Numbered from the stretch's first letter, positions 37,051 through 44,965 are shown. The stretch is DNA of 64,000 nucleotides from Candidatus Vondammii sp. HM_W22 (GCF_022530855.2 NZ_CP099567.1:620001-684000), one strand, 5' to 3'. Made by a program: numbers and translations. The notes: a model not told the origin generated them from the sequence alone.

Positions 37051-37527
37051 TCATCCGAACCCCGCCAACAACTGCTCTACAACCTGTTCCAGATCCTCAC
37101 GCTGATAATTAGTGAGGATATATTTTAGTATTGCGTCAATCGTTGCTGAATAAAATTTGTCGAAATCCCCCTCTTTCATCTGAGCAAACGATATACTCTT
37201 GGCCTCTATCCTGACCGTGCCGTCTATCCGGTAAAATGAATCGTAGTGCCCGGCCAATATCGTCAGATCTTTCCTGAAGCGCTCCATATTCTTTTCCGGG
37301 AAAATTCCCTTTAGTTTCGGGTCTACCAGCTCTCCCGTTTCCCAGTGATCGAACGCGAAATTGACCAGTGCCCACCATTTTCGGAAAAACCTCAGGTTCC
37401 TGGGCTTGGTCCATCTCACCCGGATAACCTCACCTATTTTCACCCGGCGCATGGCCTCGCTATCCTCATCTGATAACGGGATGAATCCATCGGGTGTTTT
37501 TGAGAGAAGAGCTTCAGGCATTCTCAC
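37051..37527 (-). CDS. DUF1367-like protein
   Basis: A 158-residue protein with the DUF1367 pattern: DGFIPLSDEDSEAMRRVKIG near the N-terminus and RNLRFFRKWWALVNFAFDHW near residue 45. It is common in the early-late region of lambdoid phages beside rusA, where it may take part in recombination. Overlaps the downstream end of the rusA gene by 14 bases. Confidence 0.75.
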   Translation of the reverse strand: MRMPEALLSKTPDGFIPLSDEDSEAMRRVKIGEVIRVRWTKPRNLRFFRKWWALVNFAFDHWETGELVDPKLKGIFPEKNMERFRKDLTILAGHYDSFYRIDGTVRIEAKSISFAQMKEGDFDKFYSATIDAILKYILTNYQREDLEQVVEQLLAGFG

Positions 37528-37879
37528 AAATCCATATCACGCCTTTCCATCCCCAAATCTTCGTTACTCTTCCGTCCCATACACGGCAATCGTCAAGGAA
37601 GAGAGAATCAAGCAGGGCTTTTTCTAGATTATCTTTATCTGGTACAACTTGGTGAGGTTTTCCTGCCATCTGAAGGCGTTTTTTGTTAGCCCATGATTTA
37701 GGCATCTGAATCTGAAACACAACATGCCATCCAGATTCTGGTAATTTCACTTTCCGATACCTGATCTCGTCCTTGAATGCGTGATATCGCTGCACGGCTG
37801 GACGCTTTGCCCACTTATCGCGCTTTGTCATGCGTGGCTTTGCTTGTGGGTTTATGTCGTATTTTCGGTAGAACGTCAT
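37514..37879 (-). CDS. rusA: RusA-like Holliday junction resolvase
   Basis: About 121 residues from ATG 37879 (MTFYRKYDINPQAKPRMTK). The catalytic signature is VVPDKDNLEKALLDSL followed by DDCRVWDGRVTKIWG, with the aspartates needed for metal binding. It resolves recombination or replication junctions. The start was chosen for the GGGGGCGAA upstream. A damaged second copy-like gene lies directly upstream. Confidence 0.85.
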   Translation of the reverse strand: MTFYRKYDINPQAKPRMTKRDKWAKRPAVQRYHAFKDEIRYRKVKLPESGWHVVFQIQMPKSWANKKRLQMAGKPHQVVPDKDNLEKALLDSLFLDDCRVWDGRVTKIWGWKGVIWICENA

Positions 37880-38346
37880 TTCGCCCCCGGCATCTGACAA
37901 CGCGGCCTGGGATGATGCGAGAGAGTCAAAAATGACCTTATGGCTATCTTGGTATGCCTGCCTGGTAAATATGCCAGTACGTGCGCAGTGAGACGGTCTG
38001 ACGGCCTATTTAGCACAGCCACCTGCCCCAGAATGGCGATTGCCGTTACTTTTCTGAACTCCCGCCCTTTTTTGCTAATCATCGTGACCGGCCGCCCATT
38101 GACCATAACGTGATGCCAATACGTGTTTACAGGTGGTGCCCATGGGAATGTTAGTGCTATTTCTGTCATCTCGCCCCCTGCATCGGCTTTGCCATTCTGG
38201 CAATTCTGGAAAAATTGGATATCGCCATTGCCACAATCACAGAGTTTTATTTTTGTTTTATATTCCGCCCAGCAGGTCAGGCAGGCCGAAGTATGGTTTC
38301 GCTTGTTCTGGGCTTCGTGTTTGGTTTTGAATTGATTGGGTCTCAT
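37876..38346 (-). pseudogene. RusA-like remnant with Cys-rich upstream segment
   Basis: The frame has two parts. Residues about 1-55 from ATG 38346 hold a Cys cluster (ACLTCWAEYKTKIKLCDCGN) without recognised family. An ATG at 38169 then starts a RusA N-terminus (ALTFPWAPPVNTYWHHVM, SKKGREFRKVTAIAILG). The conserved catalytic part is lost: the zero frame ends LSHHPRPRCQMPGAK, while another frame carries family-like KVIFDSLASSQAALSDAGG. So a frameshift plus small loss is likely. Both rusA genes share the ribosome-site context DAGGEMT. Confidence 0.5.
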
Positions 38347-38354
38347 GCTGAATC

Positions 38355-39263
38355 TCAATCTGGATTCGGCCACGGTATAGCGCCTGCGCCTTCGTACGGA
38401 ACAAATTGCTGTGACGGCGGATGGAACCACAACTTTATCGAGCCTTCCCATTCGCCATGCCGCTGCTTTGCTACCGTGAGAACCGTATCTGGATCATCCG
38501 AATCTACCTCTTTTTTCTGCCTGATTTTTTCTTCCTTCACCTTGTTTCTGAAAACAATGAAGAGGTTGTCCACTAAATCGACAATCTCAGACGCCCCGCG
38601 AACATCGAACTTGCCAGGGCGATGTGTCTCTTTATCGCCCTTACGCATGTGGTGAATCAGGTGAATGTGGATATTCTCTGACTTGGCGACCCAGCAGAGC
38701 CGGTCAACAAAGTCTTTCTGCCCGTTGTAATCATCCGTACCAATCCCGCACTTCATCAGCGAATCAATGAAAATGTGCTTTACGCTAAGTTTCTGTGCTG
38801 AGTAATGCAGCATCCCGATAAGCCGGTCTACCTGAACCGTGTCAAGCTGGTCATAAATCCAAATCTTGTCGGTTTCGTAAGCAAAAAAACGCCGGATGCA
38901 TTCCTCGGACGGATTGTGAAGCCCTGAAGCCTGCCTAACCATTCGCGTCAACGTGGCTTCCGGTTTCATTTCAAGACTGGCGATACAGACCCGGCTATGC
39001 CGTGACAGCCATAACGCAACTTGGCCTGTGACCATTGATTTTCCGTGACCGTTGATTCCCGCCCATACACTGACCTCACCTGGACGTAACCTGACCGCTT
39101 GGTGAGTTTTGCTCCAGGGTAGGAAATCTCCCAGTGCAACCACGTTGCCACTGAAGATATCAATTACGCCATCACGCCAAGTATCCTTGGTCATCAGGTA
39201 CTGCGATTCCTGCCTTCCAAGAAATTCGATAAAATCTTTATCCTTGCTGGTGAGTTTTTTCAT
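38355..39263 (-). CDS. Replicative helicase, DnaB C-terminal-like (gpP position)
   Basis: A 302-residue RecA-fold ATPase. The Walker A motif is GINGHGKSM, Walker B is HIFIDSLMKCG and a later helicase motif is HLIHHMRKGD, in the style of DnaB/gp4 C-terminal domains. It lacks the DnaB N-terminal domain. It overlaps the upstream replication gene by 4 bases, and with it and the primase-type protein forms a replication module. Confidence 0.82.
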   Translation of the reverse strand: MKKLTSKDKDFIEFLGRQESQYLMTKDTWRDGVIDIFSGNVVALGDFLPWSKTHQAVRLRPGEVSVWAGINGHGKSMVTGQVALWLSRHSRVCIASLEMKPEATLTRMVRQASGLHNPSEECIRRFFAYETDKIWIYDQLDTVQVDRLIGMLHYSAQKLSVKHIFIDSLMKCGIGTDDYNGQKDFVDRLCWVAKSENIHIHLIHHMRKGDKETHRPGKFDVRGASEIVDLVDNLFIVFRNKVKEEKIRQKKEVDSDDPDTVLTVAKQRHGEWEGSIKLWFHPPSQQFVPYEGAGAIPWPNPD

Positions 39264-39982
39264 AATGCCCCAGCCAAATCGTCTTGCTGCTGGTGAGAGT
39301 TTCTTCCGATCTTTGCGAGTGCGGTTTTAACAACTGGGTTTTTTTGGAATACCAAATCCCAGTTTTTCCGCTTTGTTCCGCTTTCCGCAGCCCACCGCCT
39401 AAAATCCGCTATTGCACCTCCTGCATCCCGAAGATCAACGCCATAGCCCTGAATCATCTCCACTGACCTCTCACCGGGCTGCCAATCAGGCGAAATATGC
39501 AACGCCGGTTTAACCGGCTTGCGTTTCTTTATTCCTATTCCTATTCCTATTCCTATTCCCTCTGATTCAAAATTCTCCCACCAGTCACCCACTCGTTCCG
39601 AACCAGTACCGAAAAGATACCGGTTTAAACTCTCTTCAGTTCCGAACTCGGACTCATTCAAGAGACTCGGTTTCGGAAATTTACAGGATGGTTTCTTTGG
39701 TTTTTGGTACTTTCTGAAGTTACGAATCAGGCCATATTCACCCCCATTTACTGAATATTTTATGATCTGATTTGACTGTAATAACTCATCAAGTAGGCCG
39801 TTTATGTCGCAGTTGTCAGCAGGCAAAATCTGCATTTTCATCTTGATCGGTTTCCATTCAAATGCCCCGTTATCATCTGCGAAGTTCCGAACTCCGATAG
39901 CCAGAAGTCGCCCCAGTGGAGAACAGGTTACGAACTGGTCATCCACCCATTGCTCAGGATGAGTGCTTCTTATTCTTGCCAC
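39260..39982 (-). CDS. Phage replication initiation protein, O-like
   Basis: A 240-residue protein. The N-terminus (RSTHPEQWVDDQFVTCSPLG, RLLAIGVRNFADDNGAFEWK) matches the winged-helix domain of phage replication proteins, and the C-terminal half (ADFRRWAAESGTKRKNWDLV) resembles the DnaT-like end. Around residue 145 a Gly-Ile run (GIGIGIGIGI) is encoded by a 6-base repeat (39531-39560). The origin would be within or near the gene, as in lambda O. Confidence 0.75.
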   Translation of the reverse strand: MARIRSTHPEQWVDDQFVTCSPLGRLLAIGVRNFADDNGAFEWKPIKMKMQILPADNCDINGLLDELLQSNQIIKYSVNGGEYGLIRNFRKYQKPKKPSCKFPKPSLLNESEFGTEESLNRYLFGTGSERVGDWWENFESEGIGIGIGIGIKKRKPVKPALHISPDWQPGERSVEMIQGYGVDLRDAGGAIADFRRWAAESGTKRKNWDLVFQKNPVVKTALAKIGRNSHQQQDDLAGAL

Positions 39983-40413
39983 TGAGTCTCTCCATTACGT
40001 TTTCTTTCGTGGTTTCTTACGTTTAAAAATGCCTGTTTTTCCAATTCTAAATCATCCCTGCTTAGTGTTTCCCTCTTCTTCCTGCTCTCCTCTGCCATCC
40101 TCAGAATCAATCTGTCCGTTTCAATATCGTTGGCTTTCTGTATCTGCTGCTTCCGATACCCTGGTGTTCCGCCGTGCATATGCTGTGCGATACCACCATC
40201 GGGAAATAGATCGTTTAGGGACAGACCAAGGGACTCAACAACAGCGCCTGGAGAGCATCCGGCAAAACAATAAATGAGGATTCTGCCATCTGGTAGATCA
40301 GTTACGGCTAAGGAAGGGTCAGAGTCATCATGTGCGGGGCAGCAGGCAATGTATTTTCCGTCACCTGTACGCCTCACCTTCTCCAGTAGGGATAGAAGAG
40401 TATCTATAGTCAT
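39970..40413 (-). CDS. Primase-type CHC2 zinc-finger protein
   Basis: About 147 residues from ATG 40413. The zinc finger CCPAHDDSDPSLAV with CFAGCS is that of DnaG-type primases and toprim-containing replication proteins. There is no toprim or helicase domain, so it is a finger-only protein as seen in some phages. It overlaps both neighbours by a few bases. Confidence 0.8.
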   Translation of the reverse strand: MTIDTLLSLLEKVRRTGDGKYIACCPAHDDSDPSLAVTDLPDGRILIYCFAGCSPGAVVESLGLSLNDLFPDGGIAQHMHGGTPGYRKQQIQKANDIETDRLILRMAEESRKKRETLSRDDLELEKQAFLNVRNHERKRNGETQWQE

Positions 40414-40592
40414 TGCCACTCTTGCTCCATATCCTTTACCTGCTTCTCAGAACGTCCATCAACAAGCGCTTTCATGCCAGCCCATGCATTAGCCTTATCC
40501 TGTTGATTAAGAGCCGTACAGAGTCGGAAATAAGCCTCGTTTATTTTTAATTCATGCTTTCGCTGATTCCTGTTTCTCTGTTCTGCATTCAT
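40410..40592 (-). CDS. Small phage protein, function unknown
   Basis: A 60-residue charged, helical protein (RNQRKHELKINEAYFRLCTA) in the replication operon, overlapping the primase-type gene by 4 bases and the preceding one by 41 bases. No family recognised. Confidence 0.5.
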   Translation of the reverse strand: MNAEQRNRNQRKHELKINEAYFRLCTALNQQDKANAWAGMKALVDGRSEKQVKDMEQEWQ

Positions 40593-40740
40593 GCTGCGCC
40601 TCTTTATCGTCCCAACCCTTCAGCCAATCCGCTATCCATGCCTTGTCTTTGTGGCCTGCATGCCAATCTGGCGGCTTTCTTGGTCTTCCCTCAGAACAAG
40701 CCCAATAACCTTGAATTATTGATCTACATCCGGGAGCCAT
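40552..40740 (-). CDS. Small phage protein, function unknown
   Basis: A 62-residue protein from ATG 40740 (MAPGCRSIIQGYWACSEG). Cysteines at positions 5 and 15 and a Lys/Trp-rich middle (KPPDWHAGHKDKAWIADWLK, GWDDKEAQHE) are its main features. Start chosen because a small zinc-ribbon gene ends 15 bases upstream. Confidence 0.5.
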   Translation of the reverse strand: MAPGCRSIIQGYWACSEGRPRKPPDWHAGHKDKAWIADWLKGWDDKEAQHECRTEKQESAKA

Positions 40741-40754
40741 TGTCTTTGAACTGA

Positions 40755-40919
40755 TCAAATATCCGACTCCATTGCCCTCTGATACTGATCCTTCCGCACC
40801 TCTTGAAGATCCCGGCACCATAGGCACTGTCCTTGATACAGCTCACCCCAATCTCCACAATCGTTACACTGACCTGTAATCGGGTAATCCAATGGTGTGC
40901 TTTGACCAGGTTGGTTCAT
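40755..40919 (-). CDS. Zinc-ribbon mini-protein
   Basis: A 54-residue gene beginning MNQPGQSTPLDYPITGQCND. It has two CxxC pairs (CNDC near residue 18, CLWC near 32), so a zinc ribbon is likely. Its ATG overlaps the stop of the upstream frame (TGA/ATG), the same coupling seen along this operon. Confidence 0.55.
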   Translation of the reverse strand: MNQPGQSTPLDYPITGQCNDCGDWGELYQGQCLWCRDLQEVRKDQYQRAMESDI

Positions 40920-41381
40920 TCGCCGACTACGCTATCCGGCTGCTTCAGAAAATACCCCTCTTCCATGAGATAGAGGGTTTCTGCTTCGAACGCATCGGCA
41001 TGCTTTAGCTTTTCGTTTGCTTCTTTCCTCAGTCTCATCGGAATCAGGAGTCTTTCGTCTAGCGTCATTTCAGCCCGTAAAATATACATACTGTCATCAT
41101 GTCTTTTTGCCGGGTAACGCTCCTGCAATCCTTCAAACATCTCCACTTGATCGCCATTATGGGTTGCGTCTACACCGAACTTCTTACCCAATATCTTCCT
41201 TGCCGAATCTCGAATTTTTATGTTGCAGCCATATGCTACAAGCGTTGGAGAAATAGATTCAGCATCAAGTAAGCGCGAGTACCCTTGAGGCAATATAAGC
41301 AGGCGATATTCCTATTTCAGATTTCGATTTATCTATGGCTTGTAAAACGTAATTCGATAGCTTTTCATCCAGATGTTTCAT
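40916..41381 (-). pseudogene. Early phage protein, frameshifted
   Basis: From ATG 41381 the frame reads MKHLDEKLSNYVLQAIDKSK, GISPAYIASRVLALT and stops; the family-like continuation (LDAESISPTLVAYGCNIKIR, DSARKILGKKFG) is in another frame. The joined product resembles a phage protein with 'SPAYIA..V...LD.....P.LV' N-terminus. A single-base deletion near 41270 would explain it. A sequencing error cannot be excluded. The remainder of the frame is long and open, ending near 40916. Confidence 0.5.
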
Positions 41382-41983
41382 TCGGATAGAATCTCCTGAC
41401 ACAGGGTTATCATTGATTCAGCGTTTCTTCGCACATCAGACCACATTGATTCGGTAAACTCGTTCATAAGAAATGAGACGTCGGAACTGAATATCTTTTT
41501 TGATTCAAAATCTCTTAATCTTCCCCATAACCACAGAGCATCTTCGTTCATTGGCTTCTCGGCTCTTGGTCCGTTGGCTTTTATAATTCCGGTAGTTGAT
41601 GCTATTGCCGGCGTGTTGAGTGCCTGTTCAAAATCATTTTCTGGTACAGCGGCAAGTTTCTGCCAGCGCTTGGCCTGGGTGTCCGAGATATTTGCTGATT
41701 CTTTGGCTTCTTTGAACTCATTAGGTTTAGGTCTAGCGTGGCTCTTAACCTGGTTAATGCCTGATGGGTTTTTTGTCTTATCCATCTCAGACATCATCTG
41801 CCCGGCCTTACGCTCTGCCCTGATTCGTATCTCTGTCGCCTTCCGTTCTGCATCGGTGTTTAATGCCTGCCTTGCGTAGGCTTCCATTGCCAGCGCCTTG
41901 TCCCTGATGTCCTTTACTTCATCTACTTGGTAACAGGAAGCAATGGCGGTGCACATGGCGTCATATCTGATTAATTCAGTCAT
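41378..41983 (-). CDS. Phage hypothetical protein, 'RYDAMCTAIA' family
   Basis: A 201-residue protein of a kind common in prophage early regions (VDEVKDIRDKALAMEAYARQ, IRAERKAGQMMSEM, KRWQKLAAVPENDFEQAL). Such proteins resemble ParB/Noc-like partner regions and may bind DNA. The function is unknown. It overlaps both neighbours by 4 bases. Confidence 0.6.
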   Translation of the reverse strand: MTELIRYDAMCTAIASCYQVDEVKDIRDKALAMEAYARQALNTDAERKATEIRIRAERKAGQMMSEMDKTKNPSGINQVKSHARPKPNEFKEAKESANISDTQAKRWQKLAAVPENDFEQALNTPAIASTTGIIKANGPRAEKPMNEDALWLWGRLRDFESKKIFSSDVSFLMNEFTESMWSDVRRNAESMITLCQEILSE

Positions 41984-42285
41984 CCCTGCATCTCCGCTTT
42001 CAGTCGCTCAAGTTCGTCGATCTGCTTCTGGATTTCGTCGGGAGATTGCTTGTAGAGATATTTAGAAATGAGGTACTTGACCGGTTCGATACTCCCGGTT
42101 TTCTGCATGAACAGCTCAAGGTCATCCAGAGTGAACCGGTGACCCTCATCTGCCGCTATGGCCTTATTCAGCACCCTATTTTCCCGGCATACCCTGGGAA
42201 CGTCATCCTCTAAAATGAACTCTCTACAGGTATCATACTGCCCGTAAATATCAGGATTGAAGTCTATTGAGAGCTGATTTTTCAT
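41980..42285 (-). CDS. Early phage protein, function unknown
   Basis: About 101 residues from ATG 42285 (MKNQLSIDFNPDIYGQYDTC). Mostly helical and acidic (EDDVPRVCRENRVLNKAIAA, QKQIDELERLKAEMQG at the end). No family recognised. It precedes the ParB-like gene with a 4-base overlap. Confidence 0.5.
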   Translation of the reverse strand: MKNQLSIDFNPDIYGQYDTCREFILEDDVPRVCRENRVLNKAIAADEGHRFTLDDLELFMQKTGSIEPVKYLISKYLYKQSPDEIQKQIDELERLKAEMQG

Positions 42286-42409
42286 TTTTCTGTTTACACC
42301 CGCTTTCGAGATATAAATAACCCATGAAAATACCCAATAAGGCGGAGACCCCATCCGGGACAAAATCAGAATTGCAACGTTCAGAAATCAACATGAAAGG
42401 AGTCTCCTT

Positions 42410-42625
42410 ATGCGTAGCTCAATGGATAACACAGAAGTTCCGTTTGATTGCCCGGAGTGTGGTCATAAGACCAAGAAAACGATCCGATGGCTTGAGAGTC
42501 ACCGTGAGTTCACCTGTTCCGGCTGCAAAATTACTGTCAGTGTCAAATCTGAAACATTCCGAAAGCTCAGAAAACAGATCGCGGACTTTGAGAAGGGCGT
42601 CAGGGATATCGGCAAGCTGCTCTAG
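42410..42625 (+). CDS. Zinc-ribbon protein, antisense to early operon
   Basis: A 71-residue protein (MRSSMDNTEVPFDCPECGHK). Two CxxC pairs (CPEC near 14, CSGC near 36) form a zinc ribbon and the C-terminus is helical (RKLRKQIADFEKGVRDIGKL). AGGAG lies 9 bases before the ATG. It is transcribed against the leftward operon and almost entirely overlaps a minus-strand frame (42419-42700). It looks like Com-type or small transcription-related zinc ribbons. Confidence 0.6.
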   Translation: MRSSMDNTEVPFDCPECGHKTKKTIRWLESHREFTCSGCKITVSVKSETFRKLRKQIADFEKGVRDIGKLL

Positions 42626-42700
42626 CATTGCCTTGGCCTCATCCAGCAGAATTGATACCTCACTGCCGTCGATTTTCATTGTGATGGTGTTTGAATCCAT
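42419..42700 (-). CDS. Small protein antisense to the zinc ribbon gene
   Basis: A 93-residue frame (MDSNTITMKIDGSEVSILLD, EAKAMLEQLADIPDALLKVR). AAGGA lies 8 bases before the start. The first 50 residues look like a real coiled-coil protein, while the end, complementary to the zinc-ribbon coding sequence, is less convincing. Both may be translated; if only one is real I favour the zinc ribbon. Confidence 0.4.
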   Translation of the reverse strand: MDSNTITMKIDGSEVSILLDEAKAMLEQLADIPDALLKVRDLFSELSECFRFDTDSNFAAGTGELTVTLKPSDRFLGLMTTLRAIKRNFCVIH

Positions 42701-42737
42701 ATAAGTTCCTTAAAAACCTACCCTGAGGGAGGGCTCC

Positions 42738-42992
42738 ATGATCATTATCGTATTCACCAAAACCTATGCGCTCGCCTACACTGTGGAAGTGCCTAACGGC
42801 CCTGTTCCGCGTGTTGGCGAAACTATTACACTTGGGCAAGACGCCGATCCTATTCAGGGCATCACCGAACTGCTTGTTCATGACGTTACCTATGTATTAA
42901 AAAACAGCACGCTAACTGCTGAGGTCAGTTGTCACGCCTGCTTTGGGCCGGACGATCGACGCAAAACCCTCGAAGACAATGGATGGCTGTAA
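42738..42992 (+). CDS. Small phage protein, plus strand
   Basis: An 84-residue protein (MIIIVFTKTYALAYTVEVPN, GPVPRVGETITLG, DVTYVLKNSTLTAEVSCHAC). GGAGGG precedes the start by about 5 bases. The pattern suggests a small beta-barrel. Its 3' end overlaps the convergent gene by 81 bases. Function unknown. Confidence 0.5.
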   Translation: MIIIVFTKTYALAYTVEVPNGPVPRVGETITLGQDADPIQGITELLVHDVTYVLKNSTLTAEVSCHACFGPDDRRKTLEDNGWL

Positions 42993-43172
42993 GCTGTTGA
43001 TAAATGATTCGATGGCCTCACTCAGTTCACAAAGCTCATTGAATACCTCTGTATCTCTCTTGCCGTCTTTCGCTAGAGCGTAGATGGCACGGGTAATACC
43101 CGTGTGGCACTCGTGCATTCCATTAGCTAAGGAACGGGTGGCGCTCATGCTTAAATTCACTCTTGTATTCAT
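42912..43172 (-). CDS. Early phage protein behind cro
   Basis: About 86 residues from ATG 43172 (MNTRVNLSMSATRSLANGMH), with AGGA 7 bases upstream. The centre (DGKRDTEVFNELCELSEAIE) is helical. It is the first gene after the terminator that follows cro, so it should need antitermination for full expression. Confidence 0.5.
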   Translation of the reverse strand: MNTRVNLSMSATRSLANGMHECHTGITRAIYALAKDGKRDTEVFNELCELSEAIESFINSLQPSIVFEGFASIVRPKAGVTTDLSS

Positions 43173-43183
43173 CGTAGTTCCTA

Positions 43184-43216
43184 TAAAAAAAGCCCATGGC
43201 CGGGGAGCCCATGGGC
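43184..43216 (-). terminator. Terminator downstream of cro (tR1-like)
   Basis: On the minus strand GCCCATGG, a C-rich loop and CCATGGGC are followed by seven Ts (43184-43190). It lies between cro and the early genes. Confidence 0.65.
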
Positions 43217-43255
43217 ACAAAGGTCACAGTTCATCGGATTTTCGGCACGGAAAAA

Positions 43256-43483
43256 TCATCGGGCGGCTTCTTTGATATGGCCGGAAGCTAGTTCACGGAT
43301 CGTAATTTTACCGTTGACCGCTTTTTCGATAGGAATCAGGTATTCAGTGGGAACGACACCAGTACGGTACAGCCATGACCAGATATCCCCCTGTCGTTTA
43401 CTGATTTTTTCAGCTAGAGCAGATTGGCCATCGGCAAGATCAATTGCTCTGGCTAATGCCTCATTTAGTACTTTTTTTGCCAT
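43256..43483 (-). CDS. cro: Cro-like regulator, YdaS type
   Basis: A 75-residue helix-turn-helix protein from ATG 43483 (MAKKVLNEALARAIDLADGQ), with the HTH QSALAEKISKRQGDIWSWLY and the YdaS-like C-terminus (YLIPIEKAVNGKITIRELAS). It faces away from the cI-like gene, and the intergenic region carries three operator-like sites. In lambda logic it turns on the lytic pathway by repressing cI. Confidence 0.85.
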   Translation of the reverse strand: MAKKVLNEALARAIDLADGQSALAEKISKRQGDIWSWLYRTGVVPTEYLIPIEKAVNGKITIRELASGHIKEAAR

Positions 43484-43517
43484 TTCACACAACCCGCTGT
43501 TTTCAGTTCCATGCCAG

Positions 43518-43584
43518 AATACTACCAAAGTATTATTTATGTCAATACTTTGGTAGTTATACTAACCACTACTTACGTAGTAAG
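43518..43584. promoter_or_regulatory. Operator region with three sites, pR- and pRM-like promoters
   Basis: Sites of the form AATAC-N7-GTATT: 43518-43534 (AATACTACCAAAGTATT), 43544-43560 (AATACTTTGGTAGTTAT) and a weaker 43568-43584 (ACTACTTACGTAGTAAG). Spacing is 26 and 24 bases. On the minus strand TTGACA (43540-43545) and TAGTAT (43519-43524) form a pR-like promoter with a short spacer of 15. On the plus strand TATACT (43558-43563) with a poor -35 fits an activator-dependent pRM. Confidence 0.72.
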
Positions 43585-43593
43585 ATTGCCTTT

Positions 43594-44238
43594 ATGAAAT
43601 ATGGAGAACGACTGCGCTATGCGCGCAAAGACAGAGGGCTATCTCAAAATCAATTGGCAGAAAAGTCAGAGGTAAAACAGGGGTCAATCTCAAAAATAGA
43701 ACGTGGCGACCAAGAAGCCTCTACATTCGATATTGCATTGGCTAGAGCCCTTAATATAAGTCCTGCATGGCTTTCGTCTGAAGAAGGCAAAATGGAGTCC
43801 TCAGATACCAAGATCGATATGGATAAATTAATATTACGAGTCGAAAACTTAAAGCTCCTGATTGTGAAATATGGTAATAATCAAGCGAAACTTGCCGCCG
43901 CTTTGAACGAAACACCGGGGTATATAAGTCAGCTAAAACTCGGGACGCGCCAAATTACTGAGGAAACCGCCAGAAAGATGGAAAAGGAGTTGTCTTTACC
44001 TGCTGATTGGATGGATCGTGAACATACTGGGATGCCAATCGATTCGGCGCATGAAACTGAAGGAAAAACCCCAGACCAATACCTTATGCCAGAAGAACTG
44101 AAGGTGCTTTTTGTGGCTTACAATGAAGGGGGAGCCGCAAAGCAGAAAGCGCTGGAATTAATGGCTAATTTGCCAGAGGATGAAATGGCGACAATGCTGT
44201 TAGTTCTTCAATCTATAAGCTCGAAATACTACAAGTAA
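43594..44238 (+). CDS. CI-like repressor without peptidase domain
   Basis: A 214-residue protein with two helix-turn-helix domains. The first (residues about 3-58: GERLRYARKDRGLSQNQLAE, SISKIERGDQEAS) is a canonical HTH_3; the second (about 77-125: NNQAKLAAALNETPGYISQL, ITEETARKMEKELSLPADWM) resembles the Cro/YdaS type. The C-terminus is helical with no S24 serine-lysine peptidase. So it should not be cleaved like LexA or lambda CI. It starts at ATG 43594 and is followed by the next gene after 3 bases. It would keep the prophage silent at both operator regions. Confidence 0.82.
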   Translation: MKYGERLRYARKDRGLSQNQLAEKSEVKQGSISKIERGDQEASTFDIALARALNISPAWLSSEEGKMESSDTKIDMDKLILRVENLKLLIVKYGNNQAKLAAALNETPGYISQLKLGTRQITEETARKMEKELSLPADWMDREHTGMPIDSAHETEGKTPDQYLMPEELKVLFVAYNEGGAAKQKALELMANLPEDEMATMLLVLQSISSKYYK

Positions 44239-44241
44239 TCG

Positions 44242-44712
44242 GTGACGATTCCGTCCATAGATAATAGGGGACTCTTGCCACCAGGCATATATCAAGCGGG
44301 ATGGAATGATGTCTATTATCGATTTGGATTTACATTTGATCGCTTTATGTTAATAAGAAATGCACATGATTTTTCCGTCCAGGAATTGGCAGTATTTCAA
44401 GATGCACAGTTATTTTTAGCGGGTAGCATGATTAGTGATAATGCGCATCCGGAAGATATAGAAATGACCATTAAAATTAACATTCATACACTTAGCCCTT
44501 CTCTTTTTTCAAGGTATCTTATAATAAGTTCAGCGCATGATAGGCTACTCTTAGTATCCAGCCTCGATTTCTACTTTTCTATTAACCTACCCGGATTAAA
44601 TGATTTTATTTCTTTTTTTCAGTATGCAGGTAAAAAGAACGGAATCGTTAGAAATATTAACATCAAAGATAAACGGGGAATTATTGAGGTGACACAATGG
44701 ATGCATGAGTGA
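44242..44712 (+). CDS. DUF6932-like protein in the cI operon
   Basis: A 156-residue protein from GTG 44242. The N-terminus (RGLLPPGIYQAGWNDVYYRF) matches the pattern LPPGIH-x-ATWDEF-x-RFG of DUF6932-type proteins, often found beside repressors or toxin-like genes. The rest is AT-rich and hydrophobic with no motif. It is 3 bases behind cI, so it is likely co-expressed in the lysogen, in the position of lambda rexA. Function unknown; phage exclusion or toxin-antitoxin roles are only inference. Confidence 0.62.
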   Translation: MTIPSIDNRGLLPPGIYQAGWNDVYYRFGFTFDRFMLIRNAHDFSVQELAVFQDAQLFLAGSMISDNAHPEDIEMTIKINIHTLSPSLFSRYLIISSAHDRLLLVSSLDFYFSINLPGLNDFISFFQYAGKKNGIVRNINIKDKRGIIEVTQWMHE

Positions 44713-44915
44713 GTCGCAAGCAACTGGGCACTAGTCAATCTCGACCGCTGGTGGCGTTGAGGACGACCAATACGCTGTCTAATAGTTGTAGCGGAAATTA
44801 GAGATAAACACTAACGTTTCAACGAGATCGATAGTTGTATTCAAAAGGAAAAAGCCATTGCAGCTTACTAAATCTGCACTTCCTTTCTCAGACAAACAGC
44901 AGAATATATTTAACC

Positions 44916-44942
44916 TTAGGCAGTTACACAGAAAACTTTACA
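44916..44942. repeat. Solo IS256-type terminal repeat
   Basis: The sequence GGCAGTTACACAGAAAAC, extended to CTTTACAG, is the reverse of the left end of the element at 10150 (21 identical bases). No transposase is beside it, so it is a scar of a lost copy inside the prophage. Confidence 0.65.
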
Positions 44943-44965
44943 GACTCAATCACGGAGATGAAGTA

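Noticed and set aside
39531..39560. Phase-variable repeat in the O-like gene
   Set aside because: The unit is 6 bases, so changes in number do not shift the frame.
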